This document shows, piece by piece, positions 47,827 to 59,713 of a stretch of DNA of 64,000 nt (the first letter of the stretch is position 1; each line of letters begins with the position of its first letter). Source of the DNA: Paenibacillus sinensis (lineage in GTDB: Bacteria > Bacillota > Bacilli > Paenibacillales > Paenibacillaceae); NCBI RefSeq assembly GCF_019904155.1, contig NZ_JAHCMB010000159.1, positions 39,104 through 103,103 of the forward strand, written 5' to 3'. Made by a program: the position numbers and the translations under genes. The notes below the pieces were generated by a model, which saw only the letters and a list, made by a program, of their open reading frames with translations, made no database searches and was not told the DNA's origin.

Positions 47827-47964
47827 GTACAAATCAACAGCCGATTTGTCCATTCAATTGACGCCGGGATTGCGGCATAGTTGAAGTGCAGGATTTGAGC
47901 TGGAAGTCAGTCTGCGACATCGTGGACTCATCTATATTAAATAGCCAGGAGTGAGGACGTTCTC

Positions 47965-49218
47965 ATGAGTATCGAACAATATCAGAACACGTATATTCAG
48001 AATAACTTTGCTGACCGGATCGGCGGAGCGAACTATGGCAAGGACACCAACATTTACAAATTCGAGAAGATCAAACGTGCCAAAGCTTCGGCGAAGAAGG
48101 ATTTTCCGGATATCGAACTGATCGATATGGGTGTAGGCGAACCGGATGAAATGGCGGATGCGGGTATTGTCGCCAAGCTTGCGGAAGAAGCGGCCAAGGA
48201 AGAGAACCGCGGATATGCCGACAACGGAATTGCCGAATTCAAGGAAGCGGCAGCCAAATATCTGAAGGAAGTCTTTAATGTAGACGGAATCAATCCGGAG
48301 ACGGAAGTGCTGCACTCCATCGGTTCCAAGCCGGCGTTGGCGATGCTGCCGTCCGCTTTTATCAACCCGGGCGACATTACGATCATGACGATTCCGGGAT
48401 ATCCGGTGCTGGGCACGCATACGAAATATTTGGGTGGCCAGGTGTATACCGTCGAGCTTAAGAAAGAGAATAACTTCCTCCCGGACCTAAGCTCCATTCC
48501 GGAAGAGATCGCCTACAAGGCGAAGCTGATCTATCTGAACTACCCGAACAATCCGACGGGCGCAAGCGCGACTCCTGAGTTTTTTGCCGAGGTGGTAGCC
48601 TGGGCCAAGAAGTATAACGTCGTCGTTATTCATGATGCTCCTTATGCCGCATTGACCTATGACGGTCTGAAGCCGCTCAGCTTCCTGTCCGTTCCGGGGG
48701 CGAAGGACGTGGGCGTCGAGCTGCACTCCCTGTCCAAATCGTACAACATGACCGGCTGGAGAATCGGGTTCGTTGCCGGCAATCCGCTGATCGTGAAGGC
48801 GTTCGGCGACGTTAAGGATAACAATGACTCCGGTCAGTTCATCGCGATCCAGAAGGCGGCAGCTTTCGGTCTGGCTCATCCGGAAATTACCGAAGCGATT
48901 GCAGCCAAGTATTCCCGCCGTCACAACCTGCTGGTTGACGCGCTGAACAGTCTTGGTTTCAAGGCCGAGAAGCCGAAGGGCTCTTTCTTCCTGTATGTAG
49001 AAGCTCCTAAGGGCGTCAAGAACGGCCGCCGCTTCGAATCCGGCGAAGATTTCTCCCAATATCTGATCCGCGAGAAGCTGATCTCCACGGTGCCGTGGGA
49101 TGACGCCGGCGCATTCGTGCGCTTCTCCGTTACCTTCGTCGCCAAGGGCGAAGAAGAAGAGCTGCGGGTCATTTCCGAAATCAAACGCCGCCTGAGCGAT
49201 GTTGAGTTTGAATTTTAA
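47965..49218 (+). CDS. dapL: LL-diaminopimelate aminotransferase
   Basis: DapL converts tetrahydrodipicolinate directly to LL-diaminopimelate with glutamate, a one-step route to DAP for wall and lysine. The 417-residue fold type I PLP enzyme has IPGYPVLGTHTKYLGGQVY near residue 152, LNYPNNPTGASATPEFF near 191 and the PLP-lysine motif SLSKSYNMTGWRIGFVAG near 255. These motifs, notably THTKYLGG, fit DapL better than generic aspartate aminotransferases. The start is ATG 47965 after AGGAGTGAGG. MurE here is of the DAP type, which agrees. A weak terminator follows. Confidence 0.85.
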   Translation: MSIEQYQNTYIQNNFADRIGGANYGKDTNIYKFEKIKRAKASAKKDFPDIELIDMGVGEPDEMADAGIVAKLAEEAAKEENRGYADNGIAEFKEAAAKYLKEVFNVDGINPETEVLHSIGSKPALAMLPSAFINPGDITIMTIPGYPVLGTHTKYLGGQVYTVELKKENNFLPDLSSIPEEIAYKAKLIYLNYPNNPTGASATPEFFAEVVAWAKKYNVVVIHDAPYAALTYDGLKPLSFLSVPGAKDVGVELHSLSKSYNMTGWRIGFVAGNPLIVKAFGDVKDNNDSGQFIAIQKAAAFGLAHPEITEAIAAKYSRRHNLLVDALNSLGFKAEKPKGSFFLYVEAPKGVKNGRRFESGEDFSQYLIREKLISTVPWDDAGAFVRFSVTFVAKGEEEELRVISEIKRRLSDVEFEF

Positions 49219-49231
49219 GATCAAATAACAT

Positions 49232-49271
49232 AAGGCGCCTCGGTCCTTTGGACTTGGGCGCTTTTCTTTTT
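49232..49271 (+). terminator. Terminator after dapL
   Basis: AAGGCGCC and GGTCC pair imperfectly with GGACT and GGGCGCTT, followed by TTCTTTTT. Confidence 0.6.
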
Positions 49272-49434
49272 CCCCCGCCAAAATAATTCCCTCGAATTTC
49301 GAATTAATACCGCGTATGATCCCGGGCTGACGGGTAAATATATTGATATAACCAACTGGGATAACATCATTCTGAGCCATATATGGTCACTTTGATATCG
49401 CTTCGTGGATTTATGCAAAATGCTCGAGTAATAG

Positions 49435-49463
49435 TTGACATGTCCCGTTCGGTCTGTCATAAT
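49435..49463 (+). promoter_or_regulatory. SigA promoter of the pyr operon
   Basis: Consensus -35 TTGACA at 49435-49440, a 17-base spacer, and CATAAT at 49458-49463. Confidence 0.85.
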
Positions 49464-49481
49464 CGTAACGATAAATGAATA

Positions 49482-49646
49482 GCGCCTTTAAATCAGTCCC
49501 GTGAGGCTGGCAAGGTTACGTGAATCGAGGTTCGCGGTTTTATAGAAGAAATCCGTCTGTCTGTACGGAGTTCTTTTGCTGCGCACCCACCATCACTCTA
49601 CATTCGCGGATTCCACTCCTTGCCCGGTTCGGGCAAGGAGTTTTTT
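49482..49646 (+). promoter_or_regulatory. PyrR-dependent attenuator leader
   Basis: The PyrR-binding hairpin lies at about 49485-49515: CCTTTAAATCAGTCCCGTG, then AGGCTGGCAAGG, with the conserved AGTCCnGnGAGGCT loop. A terminator follows at 49616-49646 (CTCCTTGCCCG, loop GTT, complement, then TTTTTT). By the Bacillus model, UMP-bound PyrR stabilises the first hairpin and allows termination before pyrR. Confidence 0.9.
49616..49646 (+). terminator. Pyr attenuator terminator
   Basis: A perfect 11-bp stem CTCCTTGCCCG with its complement, a three-base loop, and six T. Confidence 0.9.
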
Positions 49647-49677
49647 GATTCCCGGGTGTTTAGGGGACGGGCGCTGA

Positions 49678-50268
<591 letters not shown>

Positions 50269-50269
50269 C

Positions 50270-51178
50270 ATGATGACAGCGACCACAGTGAAGGAGCGCA
50301 GTCTGCTGGGGCTGAAAGGCCTCGACCGGAGCGAGATTACGGCGATTTTGGACAGGGCTTCCTATTGGGACAAGCAGACGGAGAAATTGAATCCGGTACT
50401 GGCCTCGAAATTTGTATCCAACATGTTCTTCGAGAACAGCACGAGAACCCGGTTCTCGTTCGAGATGGCCGAGAAGCGCCTGGGCGCCCAGGTACTGAAC
50501 TTCGCGGCTGCCGCCTCAAGCGTCGAGAAGGGCGAGTCGATCTACGACACAGTCCGCACACTGGAATCGATGGGCATCGACGCCGGAGTCATCCGCCTCA
50601 AGCCGACCGGCGTGCTGCAGCAGCTCTCCGAGAAGGTATCTGTTCCGTTGATCAATGCAGGAGACGGCAACAACGAACATCCTACCCAGGCGCTGCTCGA
50701 CATGTTCACCATGATCAAGACCTTCGGTGAGATCAAGGGACTGACGGTCTCCATTATCGGAGACATTATGCATAGCCGGGTAGCGAGATCGAATCTGTGG
50801 GGGCTGACCGAGATGGGGGCCAAGGTTCAGTTCTGCGCACCCGATAACATGAAGGCGCCGGAGCTTGCGGAGCATGCACCATATGTCACGATTGACGAGG
50901 CGCTGAAAGCGGATGTCGTCATGATGCTTCGTGTGCAGCTGGAACGTCACGCGGGCGGCATGATCAAATCGGCTGAAGACTACCGGGAGCACTTCGGCCT
51001 GACGGAAGAACGGGCGGCCCGGCTTGGAAGCGGAACGGTGATTATGCATCCGGCGCCGGTTAACCGCAACGTGGAAATCGACGACGCAGTCGTCGAAAGC
51101 GCCAAATCGCTGATCTTCCCGCAGATGTCCAACGGCGTCCCGGTGCGGATGGCGGTTATCGAGCGGGCAATTCGGTAG
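50270..51178 (+). CDS. pyrB: Aspartate carbamoyltransferase catalytic chain
   Basis: PyrB joins carbamoyl phosphate and aspartate, the first committed pyrimidine step. The 302-residue protein has the carbamoyl-phosphate loop ENSTRTRFSFEMAEKRLG (near residue 48), HPTQALLDMFT near 130 and the C-terminal MHPAPVNRNVEIDD. No pyrI regulatory chain is present, as in Bacillus. The start is ATG 50270 behind GGGAGG, or the next ATG at 50273. A longer frame from 50126 overlaps pyrR and is not used. Confidence 0.95.
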   Translation: MMTATTVKERSLLGLKGLDRSEITAILDRASYWDKQTEKLNPVLASKFVSNMFFENSTRTRFSFEMAEKRLGAQVLNFAAAASSVEKGESIYDTVRTLESMGIDAGVIRLKPTGVLQQLSEKVSVPLINAGDGNNEHPTQALLDMFTMIKTFGEIKGLTVSIIGDIMHSRVARSNLWGLTEMGAKVQFCAPDNMKAPELAEHAPYVTIDEALKADVVMMLRVQLERHAGGMIKSAEDYREHFGLTEERAARLGSGTVIMHPAPVNRNVEIDDAVVESAKSLIFPQMSNGVPVRMAVIERAIR

Positions 51179-51278
51179 GGATGTGCATAAGGGTTAATAA
51201 ATATACACATAGATGAATTTTTATTATATAATAATGAAAGAGCCCGGATGAATCCGTCGCGGGCGACAAAGGAGAAGC

Positions 51279-52553
51279 GTGAACGTGATTATCAAAAATG
51301 CCAGCGTGTTGAATGCAGAAGGCGGCCTTGAACGCAAGGCTGTCGTGATTGAGAACGGATCTATCTCCTCCATTGTGGATGACAGCGAAGCGGTACAGGG
51401 CGGCGAAGTGATCGACGCAGGCGGCAAGCTGCTCATCCCTGGACTGATCGATATGCACGTCCATCTTCGCGAACCGGGCTTCGAGCATAAAGAGACGATC
51501 GAGACAGGCAGCCGGTCAGCAGCGAAGGGCGGCTACACGACGATCGCCTGCATGCCGAACACCAAGCCGGTGACGGACTCTCCGGAAGTCGTGACCTTCA
51601 TTAAGAATAAGGCCCGCGAGGCCGGACTGGTCAAGGTTCTGCCTTACGCCGCGATCACGCAGGAACAGAAGGGCGGAGAGCTGACGGATTTCGCAGCGTT
51701 GAAAGAGGCCGGAGCCATCGGCTTTACCGATGACGGAGTAGGCGTTCAGACTGCGCAGACGATGAAAGACGCCATGGCCCTTGCGGCCGGAATGAATATG
51801 CCGGTTATCGCGCACTGCGAGGACAACTCGCTGGTGGTTGGAGCGCCGGTCGCCGAAGGAAGCTTCGCCCGTAAGCACGGACTCAAGGGCATTCCGAACG
51901 AATCGGAGGCCATCCACGTCGGACGGGATATTTTGCTGGCCGAGGCGACGGGCGTGCATTACCATGTCTGCCATGTGAGCACCGAGCAGTCGATCCGGTT
52001 GATCCGCCAGGCGAAGCAAATCGGCATTAATGTGACTTCAGAGGTATGCCCGCATCATCTTCTCCTGTCGGAGGAGGACATCCCGGGTCTTGACGCCAAC
52101 TGGAAAATGAACCCTCCGCTGCGTTCCCGCCGCGATGTGGAAGCATGCATTGAGGCGCTTCTGGACGGGACGATCGACATTATCGTCACCGACCATGCGC
52201 CGCACAGCGCCGAGGAGAAAGCCAAGAGCATGCAGCTGGCTCCGTTCGGTATCGTAGGCTTCGAGACTGCCTTCCCGCTGATGTATACGAAATTCGTGAC
52301 CACGGGTCAAATGAGCCTGGCTCTTCTCGTGCAGCGGATGACAGCCGATCCGGCGCGGGTATTCTCGCTGAATGCCGGCGAGCTGAAGCCGGGCGCTCCT
52401 GCGGACTTGACACTGATCGATCTGGATACGGAGAAGAAAGTCGATCCGGAGAGCTTCGCCAGCAAAGGCCGCAATACGCCATTTACGGGCTGGAAGCTTA
52501 AAGGCTGGCCGGTCATGACCGTGAATGACGGCCGGATCGTATGGAGTGAATAG
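51279..52553 (+). CDS. pyrC: Dihydroorotase
   Basis: PyrC cyclises carbamoyl aspartate to dihydroorotate. The 424-residue protein is a class I (Bacillus-type) amidohydrolase: metal site DMHVHLREPG (near residue 58), KEDTIETG-like HKETIETGSR, ACMPNTKPVTD near 93, and DHAPHSAEEK near 305. The start is GTG 51279 behind AAAGGAGAAG. The 100-base gap after pyrB is AT-rich, with a TATAAT-like stretch near 51227 but no good -35, so an internal promoter is only a possibility. Confidence 0.95.
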   Translation: MNVIIKNASVLNAEGGLERKAVVIENGSISSIVDDSEAVQGGEVIDAGGKLLIPGLIDMHVHLREPGFEHKETIETGSRSAAKGGYTTIACMPNTKPVTDSPEVVTFIKNKAREAGLVKVLPYAAITQEQKGGELTDFAALKEAGAIGFTDDGVGVQTAQTMKDAMALAAGMNMPVIAHCEDNSLVVGAPVAEGSFARKHGLKGIPNESEAIHVGRDILLAEATGVHYHVCHVSTEQSIRLIRQAKQIGINVTSEVCPHHLLLSEEDIPGLDANWKMNPPLRSRRDVEACIEALLDGTIDIIVTDHAPHSAEEKAKSMQLAPFGIVGFETAFPLMYTKFVTTGQMSLALLVQRMTADPARVFSLNAGELKPGAPADLTLIDLDTEKKVDPESFASKGRNTPFTGWKLKGWPVMTVNDGRIVWSE

Positions 52554-52735
52554 CCGGAAGCTTGGCTGAAGAATGAAGCCGGACTGAAGGTACAGGGAAC
52601 GCCCTGGGACAACGTACGGGCGCTCCGATATGAGATACAAGACATTCATGCTGCCTTTCGAGAAGCATCGGATGATGGAATATCGTGGGGAACTCTCAAT
52701 TTTACATTACAGAATGAAGAGGAGTGGGATGAAGA

Positions 52736-53914
52736 ATGCAGGCAAGATTGCTGCTTCAGGACGGAACGCTGTTTACCGGCACCGCATTCGGCGCTGAGGG
52801 CGAGAAGACCGGCGAGGTCGTTTTTAATACAGGGATTACAGGCTACCAGGAGGTGCTGTCCGATCCTTCGTACTGCGGACAGATCGTGACGATGACCTAC
52901 CCGCTGATCGGGAACTATGGCATTACGCGTGACGACTTCGAATCCGTGCGCCCATTCGTTCACGGCTTCGTCGTGCGCCGTCATGAGAGTGTGCCGAGCA
53001 ACTGGCGCGCCGAGTACAGCGTCGACGATCTGCTGAAGGAGTACGGCATTCCGGGCATCAGCGACATCGATACCCGGATGCTTACCCGGATCATCCGCCA
53101 TTACGGCACGATGAAAGCCATCATCACCACTTCGAACAAGCCGGTCCAAGAGCTCATGGAAATGATGAACGATACGACGATTGCCGAGCTTCGCAACCAG
53201 GTGGCCCGCACCTCGACGGCCAGCGCCTACAGCAGCCCGGGCACGAAGGAAAAGATCGTGCTGGTCGACTACGGCGCCAAGACGGGGATTCTGCGTGAAC
53301 TCAATAACCGCGGCTGCGACGTGATCGTCGTTCCGCACAATGTAACGGCTGACGAAATCCGCCGGATCAATCCGGACGGCATTCTGCTGTCGAACGGTCC
53401 CGGGGACCCCAAAGATGTGCCGTATGCTGCCAAGACGATCGCCGAGCTGCTAGGCGACTATCCGATCTTCGGCATCTGCCTGGGCCATCAGCTGTTCGCC
53501 CTGGCTTGCGGCGCCGATACCGAGAAGCTGAAATTCGGACATCGCGGCGGCAACCATCCCGTGAAGGAGCTGGAGAGCGGACGCTGCTACATCACGTCCC
53601 AGAATCATGGGTACACCGTTAATGAAGAGTCCGTCAAGAGCACGGAGCTTGAAATTACACATATCAACAACAACGACAAGACGATCGAAGGTCTGAAGCA
53701 CAAGCGGTTCCCTGCCTTCTCTGTGCAGTATCATCCGGAAGCAGCGCCTGGACCGCATGACAGCGGCTATCTGTTCGACCGGTTCCTTGAAATGATTGCA
53801 CAGCACAAAAAGAACACTCCAGCCGTGTCCCGTCAGGCGCAGCTTGCCGCGAATGCCCGGAACTCGGCCTCTACAACGAAACCACAGCTTGAAGCCGTGA
53901 AAGGAGCCTATTAA
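52736..53914 (+). CDS. carA: Carbamoyl phosphate synthase small subunit
   Basis: CarA is the glutaminase subunit that feeds ammonia to CarB. The 392-residue protein has the N-terminal CPSase domain ([17 protein letters not shown] near residue 28) and a class I glutamine amidotransferase domain with the nucleophile Cys in [13 protein letters not shown] (near 245) and the triad tail [14 protein letters not shown] (near 329). The start is ATG 52736 behind GAGGAGTGGG. The 182-base gap from pyrC shows no terminator that I trust. Its place in the pyr operon suggests it is the pyrimidine-regulated copy (pyrAA). Confidence 0.95.
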   Translation: MQARLLLQDGTLFTGTAFGAEGEKTGEVVFNTGITGYQEVLSDPSYCGQIVTMTYPLIGNYGITRDDFESVRPFVHGFVVRRHESVPSNWRAEYSVDDLLKEYGIPGISDIDTRMLTRIIRHYGTMKAIITTSNKPVQELMEMMNDTTIAELRNQVARTSTASAYSSPGTKEKIVLVDYGAKTGILRELNNRGCDVIVVPHNVTADEIRRINPDGILLSNGPGDPKDVPYAAKTIAELLGDYPIFGICLGHQLFALACGADTEKLKFGHRGGNHPVKELESGRCYITSQNHGYTVNEESVKSTELEITHINNNDKTIEGLKHKRFPAFSVQYHPEAAPGPHDSGYLFDRFLEMIAQHKKNTPAVSRQAQLAANARNSASTTKPQLEAVKGAY

Positions 53915-53918
53915 TCGA

Positions 53919-56900
53919 ATGCCTAAGAACGATAAGCTTAAGAAAATTCTCGTGATCGGCTCTGGTCCGATCGTTATCGGCCAGGCGGCCGAATTCGACT
54001 ACGCCGGAACACAAGCCTGCCAGGCGCTGAAGGAAGAAGGCGTAGAGGTAATCCTGATCAACAGCAACCCGGCGACTATCATGACCGACACCAACATGGC
54101 GGACAAAGTCTATATCGAGCCGATTACACTCGACTTCGTGACTGGCATCATCCGCCAGGAGCGTCCGGACGGACTGCTGCCGACCCTCGGGGGACAGACG
54201 GGCCTTAACATGGCCGTTGAGCTGGCGCGCGCCGGTGTGCTGGAGCAGGAGAACGTCAAGCTGCTGGGCACCCAGCTTCATTCCATCGAGAAAGCCGAGG
54301 ACCGCGACCTGTTCCGCGAACTGATGCGCGAGCTGGAGCAGCCGGTGCCGGAGAGCACAATCGTGACGACGCTGGAAGAAGCGCTGGACTTCGCCGGAGA
54401 AATCGGTTACCCGGTTATAGTTCGTCCGGCTTACACGCTGGGCGGAACAGGCGGCGGCATTTGCGCGGACGAAGATGAGCTGCGCGAGACGGTTAAATCC
54501 GGTATCCGCTACAGCCCGATCGGCCAGTGTCTGATCGAGAAGAGCATCGCCGGCATGAAAGAAGTCGAATATGAAGTCATGCGCGATGCGAACGATAACT
54601 GCATCGTGGTCTGCAACATGGAGAACTTCGATCCGGTCGGCGTGCATACGGGTGACAGTATCGTTGTGGCTCCGAGCCAGACGCTGTCCGATCGCGAGTA
54701 TCAGATGCTGCGCAGCGCTTCCCTGAAGATCATCCGCGCTCTGAACATCGAAGGGGGCTGCAATGTGCAGTTCGCGCTCGATCCGCAGAGCTACCAATAC
54801 TATGTTATCGAAGTAAATCCCCGCGTCAGTCGCTCTTCGGCGCTGGCCTCCAAAGCGACCGGCTATCCGATCGCCAAGATGGCGGCCAAGATCGCGCTCG
54901 GCTACACGCTGGATGAAATCGTCAACCCGGTAACGGGTCAGACCTATGCCTGCTTCGAGCCGACGCTGGACTATATCGTCAGTAAAATACCGCGCTGGCC
55001 GTTCGACAAGTTCATCTATGCCAACCGCAAGCTCGGCACACAGATGAAAGCGACCGGTGAAGTTATGGCGATCGGCCGTACGTTCGAGGAATCGATCCAC
55101 AAGGCGATCCGTTCGCTTGAAATCGGCGTTCACCGCTTCAACCTGCCAGGCGCCGAACAATTGGACGACGAGGTGCTGAAGACCCGTCTGGCGAAGCCGG
55201 ACGATGAGCGTCTGTTCCTGATCGCCGAAGCGTTCCGCCGCGGCTACCAGCTGCAAGAGATTCAGGATATTACTCAGGTTGACTGGTGGTTCCTGGACAA
55301 AATCGAAGGCATCATCGGCTTCGAAGACCGCATCCGCGGAGAAGAAATCCTGTCGCCTCAGACGCTGTATCAGGCGAAGCGCCTTGGTTTCACAGACCGC
55401 GCGATCGCGGAACTGCGTGCAGAAGGCCAGCCGGGAGGCACTCTGACGAAGGAAGCCGAAGTGCGTGAATTCCGCCTCAGCCAGGGGCTGAAGCCGGTCT
55501 ACAAAATGGTAGACACCTGCGCCGCCGAATTTGAAGCTACGACGCCTTATTACTACTCGACCTATGAAACCGAGAATGAAGTGCTTGCTTCCGACAAACA
55601 GAAGGTGATTGTGCTCGGTTCCGGCCCGATCCGCATCGGCCAGGGTATCGAGTTTGACTACTCCACCGTGCACGCAGTTTGGGCGATCCAGAAAGCGGGC
55701 TACGAAGCAGTCATCATCAACAATAACCCGGAGACCGTATCAACGGACTTCAATACCTCTGACCGCCTGTACTTCGAGCCGCTCTTCTTCGAGGATGTCA
55801 TGAACGTCATCGAGCAGGAGAAGCCGATCGGTGTAATCGTTCAGTTCGGCGGACAGACAGCGATCAATCTCGCGGCTCCGCTTAGCGCTGCCGGTGTGAA
55901 GATTCTCGGCACAAGTCTGGAGAGCATCGATGAAGCGGAGGACCGCAAGCGGTTCGAAGCTCTGCTGTCCCGCCTGCATATCGCCCAGCCGAAAGGCAGC
56001 ACGGTAACGACAGTCGACGAAGCGGTCGGCACGGCCCAATCGCTCGGCTATCCGGTGCTGGTGCGCCCTTCGTACGTGCTCGGCGGCCGGGCGATGGAGA
56101 TCGTCTACTCCGACACGGAACTGCTGAGCTATATGAAGGAAGCGGTCAAGGTTAATCCGGAGCATCCGGTGCTGATCGACCGCTATATGCTGGGCAAGGA
56201 AGTCGAAGTCGACGCAATCTGCGACGGCGAGACCGTAGTCATTCCGGGCATTATGGAGCATGTGGAACGCGCAGGGGTCCACTCGGGCGACTCCATCGCG
56301 GTATATCCTCCGCAGCATCTGGAGGTTGGACTTCAACGGAAGATTGTAGACATCACCGTGAAGATCGCGAAGGAGCTCAAGACGATCGGGCTTGTGAATA
56401 TCCAGTTCGTCATCTACAAAGGCGAAGTGTATGTCATCGAAGTTAATCCGCGCTCCTCGCGAACCGTACCGTTCCTGAGCAAGGTAACAGGCATCCCGAT
56501 GGCCCACCTGGCGACCCAGGTTATCCTTGGCGGCAAGCTGAAGGACGAGGGCTATTCGGAAGGACTGTGGCCGGAGAGCGACTACGTATCCGTCAAGGTG
56601 CCGGTATTCTCCTTCGCGAAGCTGCGGAGAGTAGAACCGACGCTAGGACCGGAGATGAAATCGACCGGTGAGGTTATGGGTCGAGACAGACTGTACGCCA
56701 AGGCGCTGTACAAGGGCCTTATCGGGGCAGGCATGAAGATTCCGACGACGGGATCGATCATCGTTACTGTCGCTGACAAAGATAAAGATGTGGCCGTAGA
56801 TCTCATGAAGGGCTTCCATCGTCTGGGCTACAAAATCATTGCAACCGGCGGTACGGCGCTGGCGCTGGAGCAGGCTGGCCTGAACGTAATGAACGTCAAC

Positions 56901-57140
56901 AAAATCGGCGAAGGCGAGCCGACGATCATTGATCTCATCCGCGGCGGCCAGGCAAACTTTGTCTTCAACACGCTGACCAAGGGCAAGACGCCGGAGCGCG
57001 ACGGCTTCCGCATCCGCCGCGAAGCGGTGGAGAACGGCATCGTCTGCATGACATCGCTCGATACCGTAACGGCGCTGCTGCGCATGCTGGAGACGATCAA
57101 CTTCTCCTCGCAGTCGATGCCGGCTTTCGTCGGCCAATAA
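53919..57140 (+). CDS. carB: Carbamoyl phosphate synthase large subunit
   Basis: CarB makes carbamoyl phosphate from bicarbonate, ammonia and two ATP. The 1073-residue protein shows the internal duplication: [20 protein letters not shown] near residue 11 and [20 protein letters not shown] near 562, two ATP-grasp domains ([13 protein letters not shown] near 169, [13 protein letters not shown] near 712), and a C-terminal MGS-like allosteric domain from about 935. Full family length. The ATG at 53919 is four bases after carA, behind AAAGGAG. Confidence 0.97.
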   Translation: MPKNDKLKKILVIGSGPIVIGQAAEFDYAGTQACQALKEEGVEVILINSNPATIMTDTNMADKVYIEPITLDFVTGIIRQERPDGLLPTLGGQTGLNMAVELARAGVLEQENVKLLGTQLHSIEKAEDRDLFRELMRELEQPVPESTIVTTLEEALDFAGEIGYPVIVRPAYTLGGTGGGICADEDELRETVKSGIRYSPIGQCLIEKSIAGMKEVEYEVMRDANDNCIVVCNMENFDPVGVHTGDSIVVAPSQTLSDREYQMLRSASLKIIRALNIEGGCNVQFALDPQSYQYYVIEVNPRVSRSSALASKATGYPIAKMAAKIALGYTLDEIVNPVTGQTYACFEPTLDYIVSKIPRWPFDKFIYANRKLGTQMKATGEVMAIGRTFEESIHKAIRSLEIGVHRFNLPGAEQLDDEVLKTRLAKPDDERLFLIAEAFRRGYQLQEIQDITQVDWWFLDKIEGIIGFEDRIRGEEILSPQTLYQAKRLGFTDRAIAELRAEGQPGGTLTKEAEVREFRLSQGLKPVYKMVDTCAAEFEATTPYYYSTYETENEVLASDKQKVIVLGSGPIRIGQGIEFDYSTVHAVWAIQKAGYEAVIINNNPETVSTDFNTSDRLYFEPLFFEDVMNVIEQEKPIGVIVQFGGQTAINLAAPLSAAGVKILGTSLESIDEAEDRKRFEALLSRLHIAQPKGSTVTTVDEAVGTAQSLGYPVLVRPSYVLGGRAMEIVYSDTELLSYMKEAVKVNPEHPVLIDRYMLGKEVEVDAICDGETVVIPGIMEHVERAGVHSGDSIAVYPPQHLEVGLQRKIVDITVKIAKELKTIGLVNIQFVIYKGEVYVIEVNPRSSRTVPFLSKVTGIPMAHLATQVILGGKLKDEGYSEGLWPESDYVSVKVPVFSFAKLRRVEPTLGPEMKSTGEVMGRDRLYAKALYKGLIGAGMKIPTTGSIIVTVADKDKDVAVDLMKGFHRLGYKIIATGGTALALEQAGLNVMNVNKIGEGEPTIIDLIRGGQANFVFNTLTKGKTPERDGFRIRREAVENGIVCMTSLDTVTALLRMLETINFSSQSMPAFVGQ

Positions 57141-57181
57141 GCCGCATGTAACGGAAACTTGATAATCATACACCGATCAAC

Positions 57182-57212
57182 AGGAACGGTTTGCGGGCAT
57201 CGCAGACCGTTC
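57182..57212 (+). other. Hairpin in the carB-pyrF gap
   Basis: GGAACGGT-T-TGCG pairs with CGCA-G-ACCGTTCC around a short loop. There is no T-tract, so a transcript-processing or stabilising hairpin is more likely than a terminator. This is the place where pyrK and pyrD lie in Bacillus. Confidence 0.5.
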
Positions 57213-57269
57213 CGCTGTGCCCGGGCCTGTTGCGGGTGCATGAAACGTTATCAGTAAAGGAGCATGAAG

Positions 57270-58064
57270 ATGACCGGAGAGAAGGATACCGCTTCGAGCG
57301 CGCCTGTGCGTGAAGGAAGCAGTGCGAAGGACAAGCGGTGGGAGGAGATGGCCGGGCGGCTGATGATTCCGCTGGATTACCCGGATGCGGCGCAGGCGCG
57401 AGAGATGATTGGGAAGCTGAGAGGCATTCCATGCTACATGAAGGTTGGCATGCAGCTCTTCTATGCAGCAGGACCGGATTTCGTACGCGAGCTGAAGGAG
57501 AACGGCTACTCCGTCTTCCTGGATGTGAAAATGCACGATATCCCGAACACCGTCAAAGGCGGAGCGCAGAGTGTGACGGCGCTCGGCGTCGACATGTTCA
57601 ATGTTCATGCAGCCGGCGGCTCGGCCATGATGAAGGCGGCCCTGGAGGGCGTCGAGCTCGCCACCGCGCAGAACCCGGCGCTGAAACGGCCGCTGGTCAT
57701 CGCTGTGACCCAGCTGACGAGCACCAGCCAGGCCGTGATGAACGACGAGATCGGCATCCCTGGCGAAGTGCCGGATACCGTAGTGCGCTACGCGCAGCTG
57801 GCCGCCGCAGCCGGGCTGGACGGCGTGGTGGCTTCGCCGCAGGAGGCTGCGGCCATATCCGCTGCGTGCGGCAGCGGCTTCCGCACCGTAACGCCGGGCA
57901 TTCGCCCTTCCGGATCGTCTCTGGATGACCAGAGCCGGGTTATGACGCCGGGACAGGCCATCCGGCAGGGCAGCCATTTTCTCGTAGTTGGCCGGCCGAT
58001 AACCGCTGCACCCGATCCGCGCCAGGCTGCGGAGAACATTATTAAGGAGATGATCCTAGCATGA
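57270..58064 (+). CDS. pyrF: Orotidine 5'-phosphate decarboxylase
   Basis: PyrF decarboxylates OMP to UMP. The 264-residue protein has the catalytic array [13 protein letters not shown] (Asp-Lys-Asp, near residue 82), [16 protein letters not shown] near 31, VTPGIRPSG near 211 and the [12 protein letters not shown] loop near 242. An N-terminal extension of about 28 residues rich in Ser/Lys/Glu is longer than in Bacillus. I choose ATG 57270, eight bases after AAAGGAG, rather than ATG 57264. It overlaps pyrE by four bases. Confidence 0.93.
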   Translation: MTGEKDTASSAPVREGSSAKDKRWEEMAGRLMIPLDYPDAAQAREMIGKLRGIPCYMKVGMQLFYAAGPDFVRELKENGYSVFLDVKMHDIPNTVKGGAQSVTALGVDMFNVHAAGGSAMMKAALEGVELATAQNPALKRPLVIAVTQLTSTSQAVMNDEIGIPGEVPDTVVRYAQLAAAAGLDGVVASPQEAAAISAACGSGFRTVTPGIRPSGSSLDDQSRVMTPGQAIRQGSHFLVVGRPITAAPDPRQAAENIIKEMILA

Positions 58065-58702
58065 GCCCATTATTGAACCGAAGCGAACAAATTGCATCCT
58101 ATCTGCTGAAGATTGAAGCGGTGGCGCTGCGTCCACAGCAGCCTTTTACCTGGACTTCCGGCATCAAGTCTCCCATCTACTGTGACAACCGTCTTACGCT
58201 CTCCTACCCCGATATCCGGAGCTACATCGCCGACGCATTCGCTGAGCTGATTGCCACGCAGTATCCCGGCACCGAGGTGATCGCCGGTACGGCGACCGCG
58301 GGCATTCCGCATGCCGCCTGGGTGGCGGATAAGCTGAACCTGCCGATGGCCTACATTCGCGATAAGGCGAAGGGACACGGCAAGCAGAACCAGATCGAGG
58401 GCATCATCTCTCCGGGACAGAAGGTCGTGGTGATCGAGGATCTGATCTCAACGGGCGGCAGCTCGCTTAAGGCAGCGGAAGCCGTTAAAGAAGCCGGCGC
58501 CGAACCGGTTGCTGTTCTCGCCATCTTCAGCTACCAGCTGGACCGGGCGGAGAAGGCGTTCCAGGAAGCGGGCATTCCGCTGCAGAGTCTGTCCGACTAC
58601 GGCACACTGATTGAAGTAGCGCTGGGACAAGGCAAAATCGCCTCTACCGACATGGAGCTGCTTCAGTCGTGGAGAAAAGATCCGTCTTCGTTCGGCGTCT
58701 AA
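58061..58702 (+). CDS. pyrE: Orotate phosphoribosyltransferase
   Basis: PyrE attaches orotate to PRPP, giving OMP. The 213-residue protein has [17 protein letters not shown] near residue 27, [18 protein letters not shown] near 76, [15 protein letters not shown] near 99 and the PRPP loop [16 protein letters not shown] near 123. The ATGA overlap with pyrF and AAGGAG upstream indicate coupling. It is the last pyr gene and is followed by a strong terminator, then by a group II intron. Confidence 0.95.
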   Translation: MSPLLNRSEQIASYLLKIEAVALRPQQPFTWTSGIKSPIYCDNRLTLSYPDIRSYIADAFAELIATQYPGTEVIAGTATAGIPHAAWVADKLNLPMAYIRDKAKGHGKQNQIEGIISPGQKVVVIEDLISTGGSSLKAAEAVKEAGAEPVAVLAIFSYQLDRAEKAFQEAGIPLQSLSDYGTLIEVALGQGKIASTDMELLQSWRKDPSSFGV

Positions 58703-58740
58703 TCCATAAATCCATCGATCCGGTCTGACCGGCTCAAATG

Positions 58741-58775
58741 AACAGCCCATCGCCTTTTCGGCGAGGGCTGTTTTT
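58741..58775 (+). terminator. Terminator of the pyr operon
   Basis: AACAGCCC-A-TCGCC pairs with GGCGA-GGGCTGTT around TTTTC, followed by TTTTT. Confidence 0.88.
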
Positions 58776-59311
58776 GCTGTACAGCGTGCCCAGAGGCACG
58801 CATTATCTAGTTGGTGTAAGTCCAATCAAGGGAGGGGCCAAGCCACCCTTGTAGCTAGGATACCTGCGCATGGCGAAATCTGTGTGCAGAAGCGTATCGA
58901 CGAAAGTACCGGTCAGAAACCGGGCGAGCAACAATCCAGGCCGCAACATCAAGTGAATCCTGCCGCGTCGTCAAAAAGGCCCTGCGAAGGGAAAAAGAGG
59001 GTGCCGAGTCTCGTGTATATAGACGAAGGCCAAGGAAGCTGTGCAGAACTTGGAACAACAGCAAAGAATCCTCCGGCGTAAAGGGAACGGCATGGATTGA
59101 AAGATAATGCAGTGAACTGGGGAGACCCTCCCCCACACGGATTTTTTTTAGGAACCCGTAAAAAGGCGCTCTATAAGTCCAGAAGACGAAATGAACCGTC
59201 TGTGGGAAGGGAGTCCGAGGGGCTCATAGTACCGAAGAACCTAAGGACAACATAACCCTAGGGAGGGAAGGAGCCCTGCTTTGTTTATGCTTTTGGAGGA
59301 GGTACGAGTGA

Positions 59312-59713
59312 GTGAATGCCAAACGGCTAACGACACCTAAGGAAAAAGTTCAAGAACTCCAAGAAAAGCTAGGTTATGCGGCCAAGGAGAGCAACAAGCG
59401 TAAATTCCATGCGTTGTACGACAAAGTTTACCGGTGGGATGTGCTGTGCGAAGCCTGGAAACGGGTGAAAGCGAACAAGGGAGCTGCGGGAGTAGATGCG
59501 GTGACGCTCGTAGAAATTGAGGAACAAGGAGAAACACGTTTCCTCAAGGAATGCGAGCGAGAACTGAAAGAAGGCAATTACCATCCGCAGCCCGTCCGGC
59601 GGCACGTCATCCCAAAGAAAGACGGGAAGCTAAGGCCGTTAGGCATACCCACCATACGTGACCGAGTGGTACAAATGGCAACCAAACTCGTGATTGAACA
59701 CACCTTATCTTGA
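59312..59713 (+). pseudogene. ltrA: Group II intron reverse transcriptase, N-terminal part
   Basis: This piece encodes about 130 residues of an LtrA-type protein: N-terminal extension, RT0 region ([33 protein letters not shown]) and RT1 ([34 protein letters not shown]). The family sequence breaks off after KLVIE, and a stop follows four codons later. The DNA beyond about 59701 reads as reverse transcriptase only on the minus strand. The start is GTG 59312 behind GGAGGAGG. The product would lack the active site. Confidence 0.9.

Noticed and set aside
53871..55673. Open frame of 600 codons antisense to carB
   Set aside because: Same cause: a long antisense shadow of a highly biased gene.
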